From Euzebyella marina (GTDB taxonomy: Bacteria; Bacteroidota; Bacteroidia; Flavobacteriales; Flavobacteriaceae), in assembly GCF_014855515.1 (NCBI RefSeq), contig NZ_JACYFK010000001.1, positions 1,674,001 to 1,738,000 of the forward strand: a stretch of DNA of 64,000 bases, given 5' to 3'. The position numbers and the translations under genes were made by a program. Positions 44,783-54,600 of this stretch are shown here, in pieces. Position 1 is the stretch's first letter; each line of letters starts with the position of its first letter. The notes under the pieces are model-generated. The model made no database searches and was not told where the DNA came from. It saw only the letters and a list, made by a program, of their open reading frames with translations.

Positions 44783-46072
44783 TTGGAAACTGCGATTACA
44801 ATTATCATCATTTCACTTCTATTCTCTGCATTCTTTTCCGGAATGGAGATAGCCTTCATTTCGGCTAATAAAATCCATATTGAAATAGAGAAGAAGCAAG
44901 AAGGTGTTTTGGCCAAAGTGTTGACACGCCTTACCAAAAAGCCTTCGAAATTCATAGCAACGATGCTTATTGGTAACAATATTGCGTTGGTTATTTATGG
45001 GTTTTTTATGGGTGACCTGCTCATGCGCTGGTTTGAGGGCATGTTACCGGTCGATAATGAATTCTTAAAGGTGGTATTGGTCGATTTTAGTCTTTTGACC
45101 CAAACAATAATATCAACCTTGATAATCTTGTTTACGGCTGAGTTTCTGCCAAAAGTGCTGTTTCAAATTTATTCCAATACGCTTCTAAAGGTGTTGGCAG
45201 TTCCGGCCTATTTGTTTTACGTAGTCTTTTCCTTTATATCAGATTTTGTCATTTGGGTTTCCGATTTGATTCTTAAGACGTTTTTCAAAACGGATGGTGA
45301 TGAAGTGCAACTTTCATTTACCAAGCTAGAATTGGGCGACTACATCAATGAGCAAATGGAAACGGTCAATGAAGAAGACGAGGTAGATTCTGAAATACAG
45401 ATTTTTCAAAATGCCTTGGAGTTTGCCGAGGTAAAAGCAAGGGAGGTAATGGTTCCTCGTACCGAAATAACGGCTGTTGAACTTCATGAGACCCCAAAAA
45501 ATTTGACCAAGCTTTTCACCGAAACGGGTTATTCTAAAATTTTGGTCTATAAAGACACGATTGATAATATCATTGGGTATGTGCATTCTTATGAGCTTTT
45601 TAAAAAGCCAAAGACTATCAAGAGTATTCTGCTACCTGTAGAATATGTGCCAGAGACTATGCTAATTCAAGACATACTTAACGTACTAACTAAAAAGAGA
45701 AAGAGTATAGCGGTGGTGTTAGATGAATATGGGGGTACTTCAGGTTTGATGACCGTTGAAGATATTGTTGAAGAGCTCTTTGGCGAGATAGAAGATGAGC
45801 ATGATACCACTGACCTGATTGAAGAACAATTGGAAGATGGTAGTTTTAAATTCTCTGCTAGGCTTGAGGTTGATTACATCAACGAAACTTACAAATTAGA
45901 GTTGCCTAAAAGCGATGAGTACGAAACAGTCGGGGGGTTGATAGTCAATGAAAAAGGTGAAATACCCGAGAAAGATTCTGAAATTCAAATAGAGAATTTT
46001 TTGTTTAAAATCATTGAAGTGTCAAACACTAAAATTGACCTATTGACAGTAAAGTTGATTGAAAAAGATTGA
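44783..46072 (+). CDS. CNNM/HlyC-CorC family membrane protein with CBS domains
   Basis: 429 residues. The start is TTG at 44783: the next in-frame ATG falls inside the first membrane segment (FFSGMEIAFISANK), a conserved family motif, so it cannot be the start. The N-terminal DUF21 membrane domain (about 1-180) is followed by two CBS domains (VMVPRTEITAVEL, KSIAVVLDEYGGTSGLMTVEDIVEELFGEIEDE) and a C-terminal CorC_HlyC domain. Related proteins move Mg2+ or Co2+, and GldE of gliding bacteria is a member; gldD is not next to it here. Confidence 0.88.
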   Translation: METAITIIIISLLFSAFFSGMEIAFISANKIHIEIEKKQEGVLAKVLTRLTKKPSKFIATMLIGNNIALVIYGFFMGDLLMRWFEGMLPVDNEFLKVVLVDFSLLTQTIISTLIILFTAEFLPKVLFQIYSNTLLKVLAVPAYLFYVVFSFISDFVIWVSDLILKTFFKTDGDEVQLSFTKLELGDYINEQMETVNEEDEVDSEIQIFQNALEFAEVKAREVMVPRTEITAVELHETPKNLTKLFTETGYSKILVYKDTIDNIIGYVHSYELFKKPKTIKSILLPVEYVPETMLIQDILNVLTKKRKSIAVVLDEYGGTSGLMTVEDIVEELFGEIEDEHDTTDLIEEQLEDGSFKFSARLEVDYINETYKLELPKSDEYETVGGLIVNEKGEIPEKDSEIQIENFLFKIIEVSNTKIDLLTVKLIEKD

Positions 46073-46209
46073 TTGTAGTTGCCATATTATTCTTCTCAAT
46101 TTCTAACAGTGGCTAACACGAAATCATGAACCTGATGCCGTGGGCTTTAAAGTCTTTAATATTTCAAAAGAAAATACTAATTTCGCACACTGATTTAAAA
46201 ACTCCTTAA

Positions 46210-48330
46210 ATGGCAATTTTAGAGAATATAAGAAAACGTACGACCGTTTTAATTCTTATCATAGGTTTGGCGTTGTTCGCTTTTGTGATTTCCGGTGTAT
46301 TTACCAATAACGGCCTAGGTGGCGGAAAGGTAGGTTCAAGCATTGCGGAAGTAAACGGTGAAGATATTTCGATTGACGAGTTTCGTCAAAAAGTAGATAT
46401 CGCTTCCCGAAGATCGGGGCCTAACGTTTCAACAATGCAAACGGTAAATCAGGTTTATGATCAAGAGGTACGAAATGCCATTTTAGGTCAGCAGCTTGAA
46501 GATTTAGGTATTGATATCGAGCAGGATCAAATCCTTAATTACATAGGCTCAATGCCGGGCTACTCCCAAAGTCCTCAGTTTTTAAATGAGAATGGAGTTT
46601 TTGATCAGAATAAATTCCGTGAGTTCATTGCAGATCTTAAGATTAACAATCCTGCCCAGTATGAGCTTTGGTTGCAAGATGAGAAATCAATTATCGAGAG
46701 CGCTAAGCAACAAGCTTATTTTAATCTGATTAAGGCTGGTGTAGGTGCAACTTTGAAAGAAGGTGAGCTTGACTACAAATTGGCGAACAATAAGATGGAT
46801 ATCAAGTATGTTCGTATACCTTTTACCTCAATAGCCGATAGTACGGTAGCGGTTTCAAAAAGCGAGATACAATCATATATTAACGAGCACAAAGAAGAGT
46901 TCAAGCAAGAACCTGCACGTGACATTCAATTCGTTTACTTTGAAGAGAAGCCATCTGCTGAAGATGAGAAAGAGGTTGAAGATGCTGTCACCAAATTGTT
47001 AGATGACACTATTGAATATAATGCACAGACAGACCGTAACGATACTTTAAAAGGTTTTCGGTCAACTGATGATATGGCCGCTTACTTGGACCGTAACTCA
47101 GATATTAAGTTCGATACCATCTATAAGGCAAAAAATCAATTGTCTGCTAGAGTTTCCGATACGCTGTCTACACTTCAAGTAGGTGAGGTTTATGGTCCTT
47201 ATCGTGATGGAGATTTCTTTAAGATTTCTAAAATGATGGGAAGAAAGGCTAACGGTTCGGTTAAGGCCAGCCATATTTTAATTGCTTATGAAGGTGCCGA
47301 AAGAGCTAACCCTGATGTGACCCGCACTAAAGAGGAAGCTGAGCAGGAAGCAAAGCGATTACTTCGTGAGGTTAAAAAATCGGATGTAAAATTCGTTGAA
47401 TTGGCTCGTGACAATTCTGATGGCCCCTCGGCGCCTAACGGTGGCGACTTGGGTTATTTTGTTGAAGGAACTATGGTTCCATCTTTCAATGACTTCGCAT
47501 TTCAAAATAACGTAGGCAGCATTGGAATGGTTGAGACTGATTTTGGCTTCCACGTTATTAAAATCGATGATAAGCGTGATTTATTTCAAGTAGCCACTTT
47601 GGCCCGTGAAATAGAACCATCTGAAGAAACGGTTAATACCTTATTCACCGATGCAACCAAATTTGAGATGTCGACCATTTCCGGAGAAAAGGCTTTTACA
47701 GATTTGGCTAAAGAATCACAATACGCGGTTCGTCCGGTTAATAAAATCAATGCGGTTGACGAAAACTTGCCAGGGCTATCGTCTCAGCGCAGTATCGTTC
47801 AATGGGCCTTTAACCAAGAAACGAACGTTGGTGATATCAGAAGATTTGATTTGCCGGAAGGTTACGCGGTTGTTCAATTGACCAAGAAATACGAAAAGGG
47901 CTTGATGTCGGTAGAAGATGCCTCACCTACTGTTTTGCCAATTTTGAGAAAAGAGCGTAAAACAGCTCAGATTATTTCAGCAAATAAAGGCAAGTCGCTA
48001 GATGATTTGGCCAAGGATAATAATGTAAGTGTTTCTACGGCTACGGCCTTGAACGTGAAATCTCCAACAATTCCTGGGGCCGGGGCCGAACCCGCGGTGG
48101 TCGGTACGGCTTATACGATGTCTGAAGGAGAAACTTCAGGTTTGATTGAAGGCAATACGGGCGTTTTCATGTTGACGGTTACCAAGAAGACCGAAGGACC
48201 TCAATTGGATAACTATAGTACTTATGCCAACTCATTAAAGACAATAAGAGAGGGTAGAGTTAATAGTGACGTTTATGATGCTCTAAAGGAGGACTCAGAA
48301 GTTGAGGACAACCGTTCTATTTTCTATTAG
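46210..48330 (+). CDS. ppiD: Periplasmic peptidyl-prolyl isomerase, SurA-N/PpiD type
   Basis: 706 residues. One N-terminal membrane anchor (VLILIIGLALFAFVISGVF), then the SurA_N-like chaperone domain with EVNGEDISIDEFRQKV, and a parvulin domain at about 345-450 (VKASHILIAYEG, GGDLGYFVEGTMVPSFND, FGFHVIKIDD). A long C-terminal part may hold a second, degenerate parvulin domain. It folds outer-membrane proteins at the inner-membrane surface. A terminator hairpin follows 20 bp after the stop. Confidence 0.92.
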   Translation: MAILENIRKRTTVLILIIGLALFAFVISGVFTNNGLGGGKVGSSIAEVNGEDISIDEFRQKVDIASRRSGPNVSTMQTVNQVYDQEVRNAILGQQLEDLGIDIEQDQILNYIGSMPGYSQSPQFLNENGVFDQNKFREFIADLKINNPAQYELWLQDEKSIIESAKQQAYFNLIKAGVGATLKEGELDYKLANNKMDIKYVRIPFTSIADSTVAVSKSEIQSYINEHKEEFKQEPARDIQFVYFEEKPSAEDEKEVEDAVTKLLDDTIEYNAQTDRNDTLKGFRSTDDMAAYLDRNSDIKFDTIYKAKNQLSARVSDTLSTLQVGEVYGPYRDGDFFKISKMMGRKANGSVKASHILIAYEGAERANPDVTRTKEEAEQEAKRLLREVKKSDVKFVELARDNSDGPSAPNGGDLGYFVEGTMVPSFNDFAFQNNVGSIGMVETDFGFHVIKIDDKRDLFQVATLAREIEPSEETVNTLFTDATKFEMSTISGEKAFTDLAKESQYAVRPVNKINAVDENLPGLSSQRSIVQWAFNQETNVGDIRRFDLPEGYAVVQLTKKYEKGLMSVEDASPTVLPILRKERKTAQIISANKGKSLDDLAKDNNVSVSTATALNVKSPTIPGAGAEPAVVGTAYTMSEGETSGLIEGNTGVFMLTVTKKTEGPQLDNYSTYANSLKTIREGRVNSDVYDALKEDSEVEDNRSIFY

Positions 48331-48352
48331 ACTATTATTGATATAAAGAATT

Positions 48353-48380
48353 AAAAAGGCCCGCTAGAGGGCCTTTTTTT
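48353..48380. terminator. Bidirectional terminator between ppiD and the GHMP kinase gene
   Basis: AAAAAGGCCC-(GCTAGA)-GGGCCTTTTTTT: a 10-bp stem with T-runs on both strands, in a convergent gap. Confidence 0.85.
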
Positions 48381-49293
48381 ATATTACCATTTGTTGGTAA
48401 GGTAAAACCGTATTAAATCCCTTGTTCTTGAAATAATCTGGTGTGCCGGCATCCCCTGTAGCCAAAATAAAATCACCGCCCCAGGCTCCTAAACTTTTAA
48501 TACATCCTCCGGTGTAATCATTGAATAATCTATTTTTTACCTTCGGCATATCGATGGCCTTGGCAATGATATCTTCATGTTCCGTAATAAGGTTTTCGAA
48601 ATGTTGAAGTTCTCGACAATCAATTATTTCCTCGGTTAACTCCGTTATTCTTTTAAGCATCGATGCCTTTCCAGATTTTAAGTTCTTATATCTGGCAATA
48701 CCATCCCTACTATTCTGCTTCCTCTCTAAGTATACGAGATATATGTTCTCGGAAAAAGGTGGATTGAAATCGACTTTCTCAATTAAAGGTTTATTACGGT
48801 CGATGCTATAAGTTATGGCTCCATCATTCTGCGCGCAGGCAATGTCATAACCACTCCCGGAAAAGCCGTTCCATAGCAATTGAAAGGCATCTACCCCGGC
48901 CCAAGAAGCAATGTTGTTAATTAACGTTGATGAAGAACCTAATCCCCAATCTTTTTGAAATTCCAGGTAGGTTTCAACACGGTAACCTTTTTCTTCCGAT
49001 AGAAATTCGGGGTTCAGTTTAATGGCTTCCCGTAGCAATTTTAGCAACGTATGTAAGACAGGATTTTCTTCTTTAGATATTTCTGATTCTCGAAGCTTTT
49101 CAATGGTTATTTCCTTTTCGAACCACAAATTTCCCTGATGGTCAAAACTCTTCCATTCAATCAAAGATTTTTTTAACGGGGAGACTCTCAAAGATTGACC
49201 CAATTTTGTTGGTACGGCTAAACATTTGGCACCATCCAAAACGGCGTATTCAGCGGTCAGTAATAGCTTGCCATGACTGTAGTACTCGACCAT
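48379..49293 (-). CDS. GYDIA-type GHMP kinase
   Basis: 304 residues from ATG 49293; a longer frame overlaps the reductase gene by about 50 bp and does not fit. SHGKLLLTAEYAVLDGA is the GHMP N-terminal motif, GLGSSSTLINNIA the phosphate-binding PPPGxGxSS-like loop, and SGYDIACAQNDGA the motif that names this NCBI-defined group. Found beside HMG-CoA reductase, it probably acts in the mevalonate pathway (mevalonate or phosphomevalonate kinase), but the substrate has not been fixed from sequence. Confidence 0.87.
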   Translation of the reverse strand: MVEYYSHGKLLLTAEYAVLDGAKCLAVPTKLGQSLRVSPLKKSLIEWKSFDHQGNLWFEKEITIEKLRESEISKEENPVLHTLLKLLREAIKLNPEFLSEEKGYRVETYLEFQKDWGLGSSSTLINNIASWAGVDAFQLLWNGFSGSGYDIACAQNDGAITYSIDRNKPLIEKVDFNPPFSENIYLVYLERKQNSRDGIARYKNLKSGKASMLKRITELTEEIIDCRELQHFENLITEHEDIIAKAIDMPKVKNRLFNDYTGGCIKSLGAWGGDFILATGDAGTPDYFKNKGFNTVLPYQQMVI

Positions 49294-49294
49294 T

Positions 49295-50611
49295 CTAATT
49301 TCTGATTTTTTCAAAAGCCTCCACCACGGCATTGTGCGTAGCTGCATGGGTTTTAAAATAGTCTACTAAAGTGTTTTTTTCACTATCGGTGGCACCCAAT
49401 TGATTAAGAATGTTCAAAAGGTGCATCTTCATATGGCCTTCTTGAATTCCTGTGGTAACCAATGAACGTACAGCTGCAAAGTTTTGGGCAAGACCGGCAA
49501 CGGCAACTATCTGCATTAGTTCCGATGCGGATGGTTTACCCAATATTTCTAGACCCAACTTAACTAAAGGGTGAAGACTGGTGAGCCCACCAACAGTTCC
49601 TAGGGCAAGGGGCAGCTCTATCGAAAAGCTGAAAATATCGTCTTCGATTTTGGCATCGGTTAAGCTACTATAATTACCGTTTTTAGAGGCGTATGCGTGT
49701 GCGGCCGCTTCAATGGCCCTGAAATCGTTACCTGTCGCCAAGACCACGGCATCTATTCCGTTCATTATACCCTTATTGTGGGTTACCGCCCTAAAAGGTT
49801 CGATTTTGGCAATTTCAACCGCTCTTACCATTTTCTTGGCAAATTCGTGAGGAGATAATCGATGATCAATATTCATTTGAGATACTGGGCAACTCACTTC
49901 GGCCCGCACTAGGCAATCAGGAACATAATTAGAGAGAATACTCATGACCACTTCAATGTGCCTTTCGTCAGCTGCAAATGATCCGTATTGAGCAGCTTCA
50001 TTTTCGAGGGTTTGGGCGAAGCTTTCTAGGCATGAGTTAATAAAATTAGCACCCATGGCATCCAATGTCTCAAACGTACAGTGTAGCTGGTAGTAATCTT
50101 TTAGTTCATCTGTCTTGTCGCGTAATTCTATACTTGTGATTCCCCCTCCACGTTTTTCCATATTTCGTGTAATCGAAGAGGCATTTTCAATAAGCTTGGG
50201 CCGCAGGTCTTCAATAAATCGGGAAAGTTTTTCAAATTTCCCTTTAAAAATAAAATGAACCTGACCGACCTTCTCAGTGCCAATAATTTTAGTTTTGAAC
50301 CCTCCGCGTTTTAACCAAAATTTTGCCGCTTTGCTAGCCGCCGCGACAACCGAACTTTCTTCAATCGCCATGGGTATGGCATAAAGTTTGTCGTTGATTA
50401 AAAAATTGGGTGCAATACCAAAAGGGAGATAGTAATTGGTAACGGTGTTCTCGATAAACTCGTCATGTAGTTGTTGCACTTTGGTATCGGGGTTCCAATA
50501 AAGTTGAAGAAGTTTCTTTGCAGATTCAGAATCTTCTGTGTAATTGGTAGTTAGCCAATCAATCTTTTGTTCTTTGGTCAGTTTCGAGAAACCCTCTACT
50601 GGCTTATTCAT
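49295..50611 (-). CDS. Hydroxymethylglutaryl-CoA reductase, class II type
   Basis: 438 residues. Catalytic and cofactor motifs: ENASSITRNMEKRGGGI with the active Glu, AMGANFINSCLE, NKGIMNGIDAVVLATGNDFRAIEA with the catalytic Lys and Asp, and GTVGGLTSLHPLVKLGLEILG. Annotated by family as 'degradative', but in Bacteroidota it serves mevalonate formation for isoprenoids. It ends 1 bp before the GHMP kinase start. Confidence 0.95.
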   Translation of the reverse strand: MNKPVEGFSKLTKEQKIDWLTTNYTEDSESAKKLLQLYWNPDTKVQQLHDEFIENTVTNYYLPFGIAPNFLINDKLYAIPMAIEESSVVAAASKAAKFWLKRGGFKTKIIGTEKVGQVHFIFKGKFEKLSRFIEDLRPKLIENASSITRNMEKRGGGITSIELRDKTDELKDYYQLHCTFETLDAMGANFINSCLESFAQTLENEAAQYGSFAADERHIEVVMSILSNYVPDCLVRAEVSCPVSQMNIDHRLSPHEFAKKMVRAVEIAKIEPFRAVTHNKGIMNGIDAVVLATGNDFRAIEAAAHAYASKNGNYSSLTDAKIEDDIFSFSIELPLALGTVGGLTSLHPLVKLGLEILGKPSASELMQIVAVAGLAQNFAAVRSLVTTGIQEGHMKMHLLNILNQLGATDSEKNTLVDYFKTHAATHNAVVEAFEKIRN

Positions 50612-50630
50612 AAAGTATGGTGTCTTGGGG

Positions 50631-50638
50631 CAAAGATA
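50631..50638 (-). promoter_or_regulatory. Perfect -7 element (TATCTTTG) of the mevalonate gene pair
   Basis: TATCTTTG on the minus strand is the ideal Bacteroidota -7 sequence and lies 20 bp before the reductase start codon. A TTG at the usual distance was not found. Confidence 0.5.
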
Positions 50639-50766
50639 ACGATTAAGGTGAATTTGCTCGTTGCCCGATTATATGGGCTTTCAGAAGCTCTTTTTAGCGA
50701 TTAAAGTTTAATTTTTTGTAAAATTATCACTAAACTTGGGCGATTTATTATCATTTATAACAAGCT

Positions 50767-52995
50767 ATGCAAAAGTACATTTCAGTTCTGTTTTTTCTTA
50801 TGGTATTTATGGCTATCGGACAGAAAAAACAAATTACCGTTGAAGGAGTTTTCGCTAATGAATTTAGAACCGAGGGCCTAGATGCTCTAAGGTCGATGAA
50901 GAACGGCAAACAATACACGGTTCTTAATCGCGATTATAAAACTGGTAGAACGACTATTGATAAATATGATTATACCACACAGAAAAAAGTAGAAACCATT
51001 GTTGATTCTCAAAACTTAGATGCTTTAAAAGAATTTTCGGCATATGAGTTCAACGAAGACGAATCGAAGATACTTTTGGCTACAGAGATCGATCCTATTT
51101 ACAGGCATTCTTTTTTGGCGAATTACTACGTCTACGATGTAAAGACAAAAAGTGTGATAAAAGTCTCTGAGGGAAAGATTCAAGAGCCCTCCTTGTCGCC
51201 CAATGGTACAAAAGTGGCTTATGTTCACGACAATAACCTATTTATTTTTGACTTAAATTCAGAAACCACAGAACAGGTTACGACCGATGGGGTTAAGAAC
51301 AAAATTATAAATGGAATTACCGATTGGGTGTATGAAGAAGAATTTGCTTTTGTTCGTGCATTCGCATGGAATGCTGACGGAAGTAAAATAGCCTTTCTTC
51401 GATTCGATGAAGAAGAGGTGCCTCAATTCTCTATGGATGTTTTTGGTACGGGACTTTATCCGACTCAAGAAGTTTTTAAATATCCAAAGGCAGGAGAAAA
51501 TAACGCCGAAGTAACGCTGCACATGCTTGATGTCGCTTCAGGAGACATATCAAAGGTTGATTTAGGAAACCCTTATTATATACCACGAATTAAATGGATG
51601 AACAATGCCAATTACCTGAGCGTACAGACCATTAATCGACATCAGAACCATCTAAAATTACTTTCGGTAAACGCTAAAGATAACTCGGTAAATGTCTTGC
51701 TTGAAGAGAAAGATGATGCCTATATCGATATTATTGATAATTTGACATTTCTGGCAGACGATAGTTTTATCTGGACGAGTGAAACAGACGGTTACAACCA
51801 TATTTATCTCTATGACCAAGACGGTAATTTAATGAACCAGGTAACCAAAGGACCTTGGGAGGTTACCAATTACTACGGTTATGACCAAAACGAAGATAGG
51901 GTTTACTATCAGTCAACCGAAAACGGGTCGATTAATAGGGGAGTCTATAGTGTGGCAAGTAATGGGAAAAACAAAAAGGCACTGGCCACAGGAGAAGGAA
52001 CCAATTCCGCAGCTTTTAGTGCAGACTTCACCTATTTTATATTGACCTATTCAAATGCTACAACACCACCTATTTATACCTTGCATAAAGCCTTGAACGG
52101 TAAGGAAATCAAAGAGATAAAAAATAACGATGCCCTTATTGATAAATTGAAGGGGTATGAGCTGAGTGCCAAAGAGTTTTCGACTATTCAAATCAATGGT
52201 AATGAGTTGAACATGTATATGATCAAACCGAAAGATTTTGACCCCTCCAAGAAGTACCCATTACTCATGTACCAATATAGTGGTCCCGGATCACAACAGG
52301 TGTCCAATAGCTGGATGGGCTATAGAGATTACTGGCATCAGCAGTTAGCCTCTGAAGGCTATGTTATTGCTTGTGTCGATGGTAGGGGGACCGGTTTTAA
52401 GGGAGCTGACTTTAAAAAATCTACCTATCTCAACTTAGTGAAATATGAAACGGAAGATCAAATTGCCGCGGCAAAGAAGTTAAGCGAACTTTCTTTTATC
52501 GATGAGAACAGAACAGGTATTTGGGGATGGAGTTTTGGAGGTCATATGGCTACCAACAGTCTTTTGAAAGGTAGCGAGGTCTTCGAAACGGCTATAGCCG
52601 TTGCCCCTGTTACTTCATGGAGGTTTTATGATACCATCTATACGGAAAGGTTTATGCGCACTCCTCAAGAAAATCCTGATGGGTACGACGATAATTCACC
52701 GCTTAACTATCCTGAACTTTTGCAGGGCGATTTTCTATTGATTCACGGTTCTGGCGATGACAATGTGCATGCGCAACATTCCATGAGAATGGCGGAAGCC
52801 CTGATTCAGGCCAATAAACAATTCGACTGGGCTATCTATCCCGATAAAAACCATGGTATATATGGCGGAAATACGAGAGTTCACCTCTTCAATAAAATGA
52901 CCAATTTCTTGAACGAAAACCTGAGAGACAGAAAGGCAGAAGGTAATCTCGATACCAAAGAACAACAAAGTATAGACGCTCAAATAAAGGGTTAG
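50767..52995 (+). CDS. Dipeptidyl peptidase IV (S9B family)
   Basis: 742 residues with a signal peptide (ends near MAIGQ). The eight-bladed propeller (about 30-480) includes DWVYEEEFAFVRAFAWNADG, where the paired Glu bind the substrate amino group. The alpha/beta-hydrolase domain carries Ser589 in GWSFGG, Asp664 in HGSGDDNVH and His696 in KNHGIYG. It removes Xaa-Pro dipeptides from peptides in the periplasm. The POT peptide transporter 66 bp downstream would import its products. Confidence 0.95.
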   Translation: MQKYISVLFFLMVFMAIGQKKQITVEGVFANEFRTEGLDALRSMKNGKQYTVLNRDYKTGRTTIDKYDYTTQKKVETIVDSQNLDALKEFSAYEFNEDESKILLATEIDPIYRHSFLANYYVYDVKTKSVIKVSEGKIQEPSLSPNGTKVAYVHDNNLFIFDLNSETTEQVTTDGVKNKIINGITDWVYEEEFAFVRAFAWNADGSKIAFLRFDEEEVPQFSMDVFGTGLYPTQEVFKYPKAGENNAEVTLHMLDVASGDISKVDLGNPYYIPRIKWMNNANYLSVQTINRHQNHLKLLSVNAKDNSVNVLLEEKDDAYIDIIDNLTFLADDSFIWTSETDGYNHIYLYDQDGNLMNQVTKGPWEVTNYYGYDQNEDRVYYQSTENGSINRGVYSVASNGKNKKALATGEGTNSAAFSADFTYFILTYSNATTPPIYTLHKALNGKEIKEIKNNDALIDKLKGYELSAKEFSTIQINGNELNMYMIKPKDFDPSKKYPLLMYQYSGPGSQQVSNSWMGYRDYWHQQLASEGYVIACVDGRGTGFKGADFKKSTYLNLVKYETEDQIAAAKKLSELSFIDENRTGIWGWSFGGHMATNSLLKGSEVFETAIAVAPVTSWRFYDTIYTERFMRTPQENPDGYDDNSPLNYPELLQGDFLLIHGSGDDNVHAQHSMRMAEALIQANKQFDWAIYPDKNHGIYGGNTRVHLFNKMTNFLNENLRDRKAEGNLDTKEQQSIDAQIKG

Positions 52996-53061
52996 TACTT
53001 TTTGATATCTTCCAGGGAATAGCGAGTAATGAAAACCGGACCAATAACTTAAAATATATAT

Positions 53062-54597
53062 ATGGAAACCAAACACGAATTTATGGAGCAGCAGCAAATG
53101 TTCGGCCACCCAAAGGGCCTTTTCTATCTGTTCTTTGCAGAACTCTGGGAACGGTTCAGCTTTTATGGAATGCGGGCGCTATTGACACTCTACATGGTAG
53201 ACGTCATATTTGCCGCTTTGGCCGAAAGAGACTTTGCTACCGCGGCCGTTTATTCGTCCTATGGTTCTTTGGTATATGCTTCTACGGTCATCGGAGGTAG
53301 AATTTCCGATACCATATTAGGAATGCGTAATTCCATTTTTCTAGGTGGTATTCTTATGTCGATAGGGCATTTCGTTTTGGCTATTGAACATAATATTACT
53401 TTCTTTTTGGCCTTGTCATTGATTATTGTTGGCAATGGCTTTTTTAAACCCAATATATCAACGTTTGTAGGTACTCTTTACCCTGAAGGCGACCCGAAAA
53501 AAGATTCCGGGTTTACGATATTCTATATGGGTATTAATATCGGTGGGTGGATCGCACCCTTACTATGTGGTTGGTTGGCTGTTGAATATGGATGGCATTA
53601 CGGTTTTGGCCTCGCGGGTATAGGTATGCTTACAGGACTTATCTTCTTCTGGAGAGGTATAAAAAAGAATGTTTTTGGTGATAGGGGCCTTCCGCCAAAT
53701 GAACACGTTCTTGATAAAAAGGTAGGAGGGATTAAACAAGGCATTTTAGTGCCACTGCTTGCCGTTATTGCAGCACCCATCATTGCTTATCTTTTGTCGG
53801 CTTATCAACCGTTAGGTACCGAAGGTTCTTTCTTTGAGGATCAGAATATCGTAAATGTCATTTTTAAGCTTATAGGTATTGCCATTTTAATATACTTGGG
53901 CTATATCATGTATCAGGCAAATGCCGATGAGCGAAAAAAGCTGTTCGTAGCGGTGTTGATTACCTTTTTTATGACCATTTTTTGGGGCTTTCACGAGCTT
54001 TCAGGAAGTGTCATTACCTTATTTGCTTCCCGCAACGTCGATTTAGATGGTATAATGACCGCCGCTCAGACCAACTCTTTAAACTCTATGTTCATCATCA
54101 TATTGGCCATACCCATATCGCTGATGTGGACCTATCTTAGCAAGCGTAACCTTAATCCAAGAACACCTTATAAGTTTGGTTTGGGGCTAGTTTTTGCCGG
54201 TATCAGTTTTTATGCTTTGGCCATTAGCTCGGGCAGTGCCAACGAAAGTGGTTTTGTGCCTTTTAGCTATTTATTACTTATGTATTTCTTACTTTCGGTA
54301 GGTGAGTTATTTATGTCGCCAGTCGGCCTTTCAAAAATAACCGACCTTTCACCAAAACGCATTGTTGCCTTTATGATGGGCGTATGGTTTTTATCATCGG
54401 CATTTGCTTTTCAAGTAGTTGGTTTTATAGGTAAACAATTGGCCATAGAAAGCACCGATAAGAACGTAGGCGGTTTCGAAACTTTAACGATATACACCGA
54501 TGGCTTCGAATTAATTGCTAAATATGCCCTTGGGGCCGGAGTCATTGTTTTGTTGGCTTCCCCTTTGATCAAGCGGTTAATGGGTAAGGTACACTAA
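53062..54597 (+). CDS. POT family proton-coupled peptide transporter
   Basis: 511 residues with about 14 membrane segments. The N-terminal FFAELWERFSFYGMRALLTLYMV is split here into its core ExxERFxYYG-like motif (ERFSFYG), and FTIFYMGINIGGWIAP is the PTR2 signature (FYxxINxG). It imports di- and tripeptides with protons. Downstream of DPP-IV by 66 bp, likely one transcript. It converges with comEC across 3 bp. Confidence 0.94.
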   Translation: METKHEFMEQQQMFGHPKGLFYLFFAELWERFSFYGMRALLTLYMVDVIFAALAERDFATAAVYSSYGSLVYASTVIGGRISDTILGMRNSIFLGGILMSIGHFVLAIEHNITFFLALSLIIVGNGFFKPNISTFVGTLYPEGDPKKDSGFTIFYMGINIGGWIAPLLCGWLAVEYGWHYGFGLAGIGMLTGLIFFWRGIKKNVFGDRGLPPNEHVLDKKVGGIKQGILVPLLAVIAAPIIAYLLSAYQPLGTEGSFFEDQNIVNVIFKLIGIAILIYLGYIMYQANADERKKLFVAVLITFFMTIFWGFHELSGSVITLFASRNVDLDGIMTAAQTNSLNSMFIIILAIPISLMWTYLSKRNLNPRTPYKFGLGLVFAGISFYALAISSGSANESGFVPFSYLLLMYFLLSVGELFMSPVGLSKITDLSPKRIVAFMMGVWFLSSAFAFQVVGFIGKQLAIESTDKNVGGFETLTIYTDGFELIAKYALGAGVIVLLASPLIKRLMGKVH

Positions 54598-54600
54598 GAA

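Noticed and set aside
48379-49347. GHMP kinase starting at 49347
   Set aside because: The extra 18 residues lie inside the HMG-CoA reductase gene and do not fit the family; ATG at 49293 does.
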